The notes under the pieces were generated by a model. That model had not been told where the DNA came from and searched no databases. It saw only the letters and a list, made by a program, of their open reading frames with translations. Made by a program: the position numbers and the translations under genes. Below are positions 58,523 through 64,000 of a stretch of DNA of 64,000 bases, one piece after another (positions within the stretch are counted from its first letter, which is position 1; each line of letters starts with the position of its first letter). Source of the DNA: Hyalella azteca. Its lineage: Eukaryota > Arthropoda > Malacostraca > Amphipoda > Hyalellidae. Location of the stretch: NCBI RefSeq assembly GCF_000764305.2, contig NW_025947067.1, positions 301,012 to 365,011 of the forward strand. Direction: 5' to 3'.

Positions 58523-58640
58523 CGACCAAAACTAATCACAGTTCGCACGTGACTTTAAAAATAACATTTACAGCAAATTCGACAAAAGCTAATCACAGTT
58601 CGCATGTGACTTTGAAAACAACGTTTACAGCAAATTCGCA
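58523..58640. repeat. Tandem duplication, 57-bp unit x 2
   Basis: CTAATCACAGTTCGCACGTG starts at 58532 and, as CTAATCACAGTTCGCATGTG, at 58589. Both units continue ACTTT.AAA.AACATTTACAG and CAAATTCG, with a few substitutions. Confidence 0.9.
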
Positions 58641-60330
58641 GAAAGCATTTTCAATAATTCTCTCTGTATTCAGAGGCAGAAAATCCAGTTACTAATTCAA
58701 TGTCTAGAAATTCTGCAAAAGTCAGCCGGGCTCTTAGTATTCTGGCACAAGCTCCCATGACAGTGGAGTGCACGGCCTGCTTGCGTTAGCAGCATCAGCC
58801 TAAGAAGCCGCTTGTGCACCAATTCTTTCCCTCGCTATATTTGTAGGACTGACACAGCGTCGCGCTGCTGGTCTCATGAGAGAGAAATCCAAATGCTTTA
58901 CTTTTCGGAGGCTCTCGTAATGAGAAAACTCTTTAGTGGCCTCGTCCACTGGGTGTATTAAGTGGCTTTGAAATAAAAGAAGTCAAATTATTACGAGAGT
59001 ATTAAGGAACGAGATAATTGCATTGAATATTAAAGGTAATAAGGTATACGCTGGAAGAAGTTGACATGCGGACAAAAAAGTTGACACGCTGAGCTCACTA
59101 GTCTCCGAAGTTTTGCGGAAATTATAATAGATTCTTTAGTATTATGTTTCCTGTCAGAGGCTGGCATAATGTATCAAAAATTGTTGTGCTATAAATTAAA
59201 CATCTAGCGTTGCTTGACTATAATGAGTTTCGTGACTGGAAAATATATTAAGTTCGATTTGAATATTCTGAAACAGGTTCAACGTGAGGGGGATTTCATG
59301 TTTTTTACCTGAACAATATCCGCCTGAATTATTCCACCGTAATTATCTTCTGAAGCTCAGATAAATTCAAAGACTCAAAGGCTTTATTTGCTGCCGTATG
59401 TTCTTTGTATTGATGCTTCATTTACGTAGAACAGTTTGCCCGAATAGCTCATTATCATCGATCTGCGACTTCTAATTTCCTATGTAATTCTGCATTCATT
59501 TTCAAAATGGGCCCATAACCCATGCATGACTTGCAGTTCCCGGGCCCATCATTACAATAAATTCTCCAATGTTAATAATTGACGCGTAGGAAAGTGAGAT
59601 TAGCCCGAGCGTATGGGCCAAGAAATGAAAAAAGGGAATTGACTTGAATAAATGGATTGCGAATATGCTACGTGCATTGCTTTATTTTGGTATTTGTTCG
59701 GTGTTTAGGAACACGAAACTTCTGCCTAAATTTGATAATGGAACTGATTGATTTAATGGTACTATTTTGGTTGATATATTCAATGTTCATACAATACGGT
59801 CGCGTCATCAGTGTTTTTAGGAAAAAAATAGAGGCCCAGCGCCATAAATCTCAAAAGAAAAAATAGCAGATTGAATTAATCAATGAATTCAAAAGAATTT
59901 ATATTTATACTGTGATACAAAAATTACTAATTCAATCTCAGCTCTAAGCTCACACGTTTGCATTTGTGATTTTACACGATATGTACAGAAGTCTGCAGCG
60001 TAATTTTCATATCTATAAAAAACGGTCGATTTATGAAAAGAAAACATCGTCATGATGCGATTTTTATCGCTGGCAAAACTTGTAAGCCGTTTTAGTTTAT
60101 ACTCGCCATATGCGGCGGACCAAACATGAGGTAGAGCAGCGAGCAGGCAGCTTTATAGCAGCCCTAACTCTATTGACCACATCTTTATTGTTGAGAAAAC
60201 CTTCTTCAGTGCATTCTGCCAGCCTTAGAAAATATTGATCATATCGATGAATGCATTTTCTTTGGTATCGTAAGTTACCAATTCCTTACGATTTTCTTTC
60301 TAGACATTCGTAACATTTTCTGGCAGATTC
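58641..60330. other. Mostly unique DNA, no supported gene
   Basis: A less AT-rich patch at 58720-58900 contains no long ORF. The 69-codon ORF at 59657-59866 is hydrophobic and unrecognised. Confidence 0.4.
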
Positions 60331-60475
60331 CTGCTCACTGGTTTATCCTCTCACTCACTGAGATATCCAACAACTTACTGAGATACTCTCCTATTCTACT
60401 ATTCACTAACATATCCTCCAATCCACTGAGATTTATTCAAACCACTGAGATATCCTCCAACCTATCGAGAAAACC
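60331..60475. repeat. Degenerate minisatellite, CACTGAGATATCCTCCAAC core
   Basis: About seven ragged units of 17-27 bp based on CACTGAGATATCCTCCAA, with ACTTACTGAGATACTC and CACTAACATATCC variants. Confidence 0.75.
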
Positions 60476-63012
60476 AGCCTCATGAAGTCGGAATTGAGAG
60501 TAATTTCCAATCCGAACAGGAAAATAATCTTTTTCAAAAGTACCTTAACGACTTTTCAGAGTTTTCGCAAAATTAATTAATTATTTGTCAATTTTAATGC
60601 ATCGTAATATTAGTGAATTCTTATCATTATAACCTCTTCCACTCAAAAAAATTGATTTGATTCTAATAGTTTGTAGCAATCTTTTCGGAGTTTTTGTAAG
60701 AAATATTGCATTAATGCCAGCAATTTCCAATATAATTTTAATACGTTTTTTTCATCCGCAAACTAGCTGCTGCGCAACAATGACGCTGAAATAACATGCA
60801 CCTGATGCGGCGTTTAATTTCTAATATTCACGATAAAATATAGTGATGAATTTCTTCATCAGCGATATCTGTATTGTAAACATTAAACATAAATAAATAT
60901 CATTTATAAATAAATATAAATGTAAATAATTTTCCTCTAACGCTAGGTGAAAGTTGATTCCTCAGAAACGGAATTAATTAAAGACGAAAGGTAACAGTAT
61001 AATTACTTCGTTCAAAAAGTAAGTTTCCCTCTCACGTTTTGTCGAATACTTTCATTTTCGGTGCGGGGCAAAAAGAATGAGTGCTTCCGTATTTTATGGC
61101 TCACAAAAATCATTCGTTAGACTAGACGACCTCGGTCAACTGACGACCGTTTCTGTGCCTCTCCTTCAGAAGTGACGATAAGAAAGGCTTGCTGCAAACT
61201 TGTTCTCGCAAATGTCATTTATTTTATCGAGTAATCCTTATCCATTTGACTTTTTGAGGCTACCCAAGACAAACACAAGACCTAATCGGGATGAAGCCTC
61301 TTCTTTGACTTCTTAGTTCTCAACTTTTGGCCTTGGTTAGTTCTCTATTTGAGTATTGGAGTTGGCCTAATTGAATGGGTCAACGAGAACTGCATCATTT
61401 CAAAATCGGCCAATATTCCTTTAGAGGCACTGAAATAAACAATTATACCATTCAAATTATGGAAGGAGAACATGTGCGTTTATATTGATTCCAATAAAAA
61501 ATAATTAAAGGTGCAATAATTGAGCATCAACCCTTTTGAAATATTTTCAGAAATATTTAAGCTTTAACAAATTCAGAATTGTCAGAATTGCCTTCATTTC
61601 ATTATTCTGAAATAGCCTGTTGACGTTACATCTGACGTTCAAATGCCACTCATGATTCATTTTGACGACAAGAATTCCTTCCAATGGCATTTAACGGACA
61701 GCCTCAACTTCTGGTCTCCAGTTCAAATCAATGGCGGAGAGTTTCCCCACGCAGAACGCTGCTCCTTTCAGAAAGACGTTCTTTCTTCTTGTCCTTCGCT
61801 GTCTTTATGGCAAGTCCAATTTGTCTGGAGGCAATTACCCCTAATGCTGCTCTTACAGCCATTTTGTGTCGTCTGAAAGGTTTACAGCGATCATCTGAAA
61901 CGTCATATATCACGGCTTGGATCTTAAATCATTTTTCAATTTCGTTGTCATTGAACTATTAGCTCAGGTGTACCTTCGATATAAGTGCTTAAAGGCTGGA
62001 AGGTACAAAGACGAGCTTCTTTCTTAAAGAATAATGATGCAAACGACGTTTATTTTTATTCCAGAAAAGTTTTACATTTTGCATAAACACTGCAAGGAAT
62101 AGCGCAATATTTTGAATAGATATTGTGAAGCCAATTCAATTCAGATATTACTGAAGCCAATTCAAACCCTTTTGATGTTTGAGGCTTTTCAAAAAATAAG
62201 TTAATAATAACTTGAGATAATATAAACCTAAACAGATATTCCACCCTCACAACTATTAATATGAATATAATGGGAGTAGGTAATACAATACGAATCGAAC
62301 TTGTAAACGATCTGAAATGTCATATATTTCAATAAGAGACGTTACAATAACCATCAGATATCATTCAAAGTTGAGTCGAGTAGCTGTTGATTTCAAAGCT
62401 CGTTAGAGTCTGATAGCTTCGTAAAATTCACTGTACAAGCTCAATTCCGTGTCACGGGAATCGTAATTCTCTAGCAAACACGTGTAAATGTATTTCAATG
62501 GGCGCTGTCGTATCAAAATGGCCGTAATGAATTTATAATTCTAATATCCTGAAGTTCTTACAATTGTATAGTCGCTTTGAACAGTATAATAAAATTAATG
62601 AATTAGCTAGTTTGAGAATTAACTAGGTTGATTACTGATCTTGATTTATAATATGTTTATTAAATCATATTTTACAGTCAGGCACAATTCCTGACACTGA
62701 CAGTTGAATTCTGAAGGGTCTAAAATACATGCGATAAATGCTTCTTTTAACGAACGGTGTGTCAAATTGAGAGACAACAATGTTTTACAGCCAGAACGCA
62801 AGACCATCACAATCATTTACGGCAAAAAAACCATCAAATGCCATTTTGATGATACTATAAATACATTATAGCGTTTAAACGAAGCAGTTTCTTGCTTGTC
62901 CAGTTATATTATCATCTCCTTAGGGAATCTCATGAACATGCAATCGGCAAAAATATAGTCAGTCATTCATCAACGTTTCCAGATGCTGTCTAGTACTGCC
63001 ACGTGCGATCAA
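60476..63012. other. AT-rich DNA, no supported gene
   Basis: Overlapping ORFs on both strands at 61643-61962 (77, 92 and 61 codons) share one less AT-rich patch and have no recognisable motif. No RNA gene or repeat recognised. Confidence 0.4.
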
Positions 63013-63224
63013 AGTCGAAGACGAAAATATTCACTTAATAAGTACTTGATAAGTACTTGATAAGTACTTGATAAGTACTTGATAAGTACTTGATAAGTAC
63101 TTGATAAGTACTTGATAAGTACTTGATAAGTACTTAATAAGTACTTGATAAGTACTTGATAAATACTTGATAAGTACTTCGACTGCTCTGCAGTCGAAGA
63201 CGAAAATATTCACTTGATAAGTAG
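63013..63224. repeat. 11-bp minisatellite x ~13 between direct repeats
   Basis: Unit AAGTACTTGAT, about 13 copies over 63040-63180, with TTAAT and AAATACTT variants. Each unit contains the 8-bp palindrome AAGTACTT (with a ScaI site). The array lies between two copies of GTCGAAGACGAAAATATTCA followed by CTT.ATAAGTA (63014 and 63193), so the flank is duplicated too. The minus-strand ORF 63031-63282 reads as YLSSTYQVLIK repeats because the stop-free frame rotates. It is not a gene. Confidence 0.95.
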
Positions 63225-64000
63225 TTTCGTTCTTTCCACAAATGCGCGCGTTCCATACGTATTTAATATCATAGTGATTCATCTCATTTTAGCGCTTTCA
63301 CGAAATTAATTTATAATTTTGCCCAAATATCGGACTTCTGCCTTGCCCACAGCACGAGCACAGTATCGGACGTAGCATTGATACTCCCTTTTGCTGGGTC
63401 AAACAACGGGTCGGAAGTGCACCGCATTTCGGACAAAGACGCATCAAATTCTCTGATGTGAGTGTTAGGAGCCAGAGCTAGTTAACGCAGGAAATACTAG
63501 AAATATTCACTACAGTAGTTTCTTTGTATTTGATTTTACTATTCCTTTAACAGCCACGTTACCTAGTTTTGGCAAATAATATTCAAGTATAAATAAATTT
63601 AAATTAATAATCGGTGATTTTTAGTAGTGAATAATATGGTGATCGTATATGAGGCTGAATAATTATTAACAGGTTCGTACCTAAATTAATAACTACATAA
63701 GCAGCCATTATAGCATTGGCTGATGCAAAGCGGTGCTATAAGCAATACACGAGTGCTTCCAAGTCCTAAAACGAAAAAATTTAGAGACAAAACTCATATA
63801 CAAAAATTCTGGCACGTATCATTAATTATATACTAATTTCTGAAATAACTCCTATTGAACTTTATATAAATTGAATATATAATCATTCTCACTTCATCAG
63901 TACACCAATTTAGTTTATACACGCTCATACACACCGACATTGAAATGCAATTCTACCGCTCGGGAAGCGGTCTAGTCTCAGCCTAGAGTTCGATAGTCGC
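63225..64000. other. AT-rich DNA, nothing supported
   Basis: No ORF, RNA gene or repeat recognised to the end of the window. Confidence 0.45.

Noticed and set aside
63031..63282. 83-codon minus-strand ORF with YLSSTYQVLIK repeats
   Set aside because: Translation of the 11-bp minisatellite with rotating frame.
1..64000. tRNA or rRNA genes
   Set aside because: I looked for GGTTCGA-type B boxes with a matching A box and acceptor stem, and for conserved rRNA cores, and found none by eye. A covariance-model scan would be decisive.

Overview
The window reads as gene-poor, A+T-rich nuclear DNA of a metazoan, most likely an arthropod. The grounds are the IS630-Tc1/mariner-type transposase remnant at 39.1-40.1 kb, MITE-like dispersed repeats, a very high density of minisatellites, and no prokaryotic gene organisation. 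No host protein-coding gene, rRNA, tRNA or CRISPR array could be supported. Most open reading frames are short, are spread evenly over both strands, or are by-products of tandem repeats. The species cannot be fixed from the sequence alone.

Layout. 0-9 kb is mostly unique AT-rich DNA with a 3x27 bp minisatellite, a near-perfect palindrome and two adjacent short dispersed elements (3.85-4.25 kb). 9.1-11.95 kb is an old, strongly diverged satellite with a monomer of about 126 bp. 12.9-18.2 kb holds degenerate 12-bp, 14-bp and 21-bp arrays and the longest non-repetitive ORF (13457-13981, function unknown). 18.2-19.0 kb is a long pyrimidine-rich tract. 19.9-25.5 kb is packed with repeats: a MITE copy, a 151-bp tandem duplication, a perfect 18-bp hairpin, and 34/35-bp, 42-bp and 71-bp arrays. 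25.5-32.5 kb is nearly featureless.

32.5-42.8 kb holds a 42-bp motif in three alternating orientations, a duplicated 16-bp array plus flank, a third MITE copy, a 31-bp HindIII-site array, the rearranged mariner-like element and 37-bp and 42-bp arrays. 43.3-47.6 kb shows assembly history: a Nextera mate-pair junction adapter left beside a single N, and a 1.25-kb direct duplication whose first ~980 bp appear identical. 47.6-64 kb is again mostly unique AT-rich DNA, with a second copy of the other MITE (50.5 kb), 22-bp and 21-bp arrays (56.2-56.8 kb) and an 11-bp array (63.0 kb).

Nothing here forms a pathway or operon. What stands out is architectural: the hidden 126-bp satellite, the mariner-like element with two outward-facing 3' ends, array-plus-flank duplications, and assembly artefacts (adapter, three one-base N gaps, a possible false duplication). 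All repeat units and boundaries were read by eye, so edges may be off by several bases.
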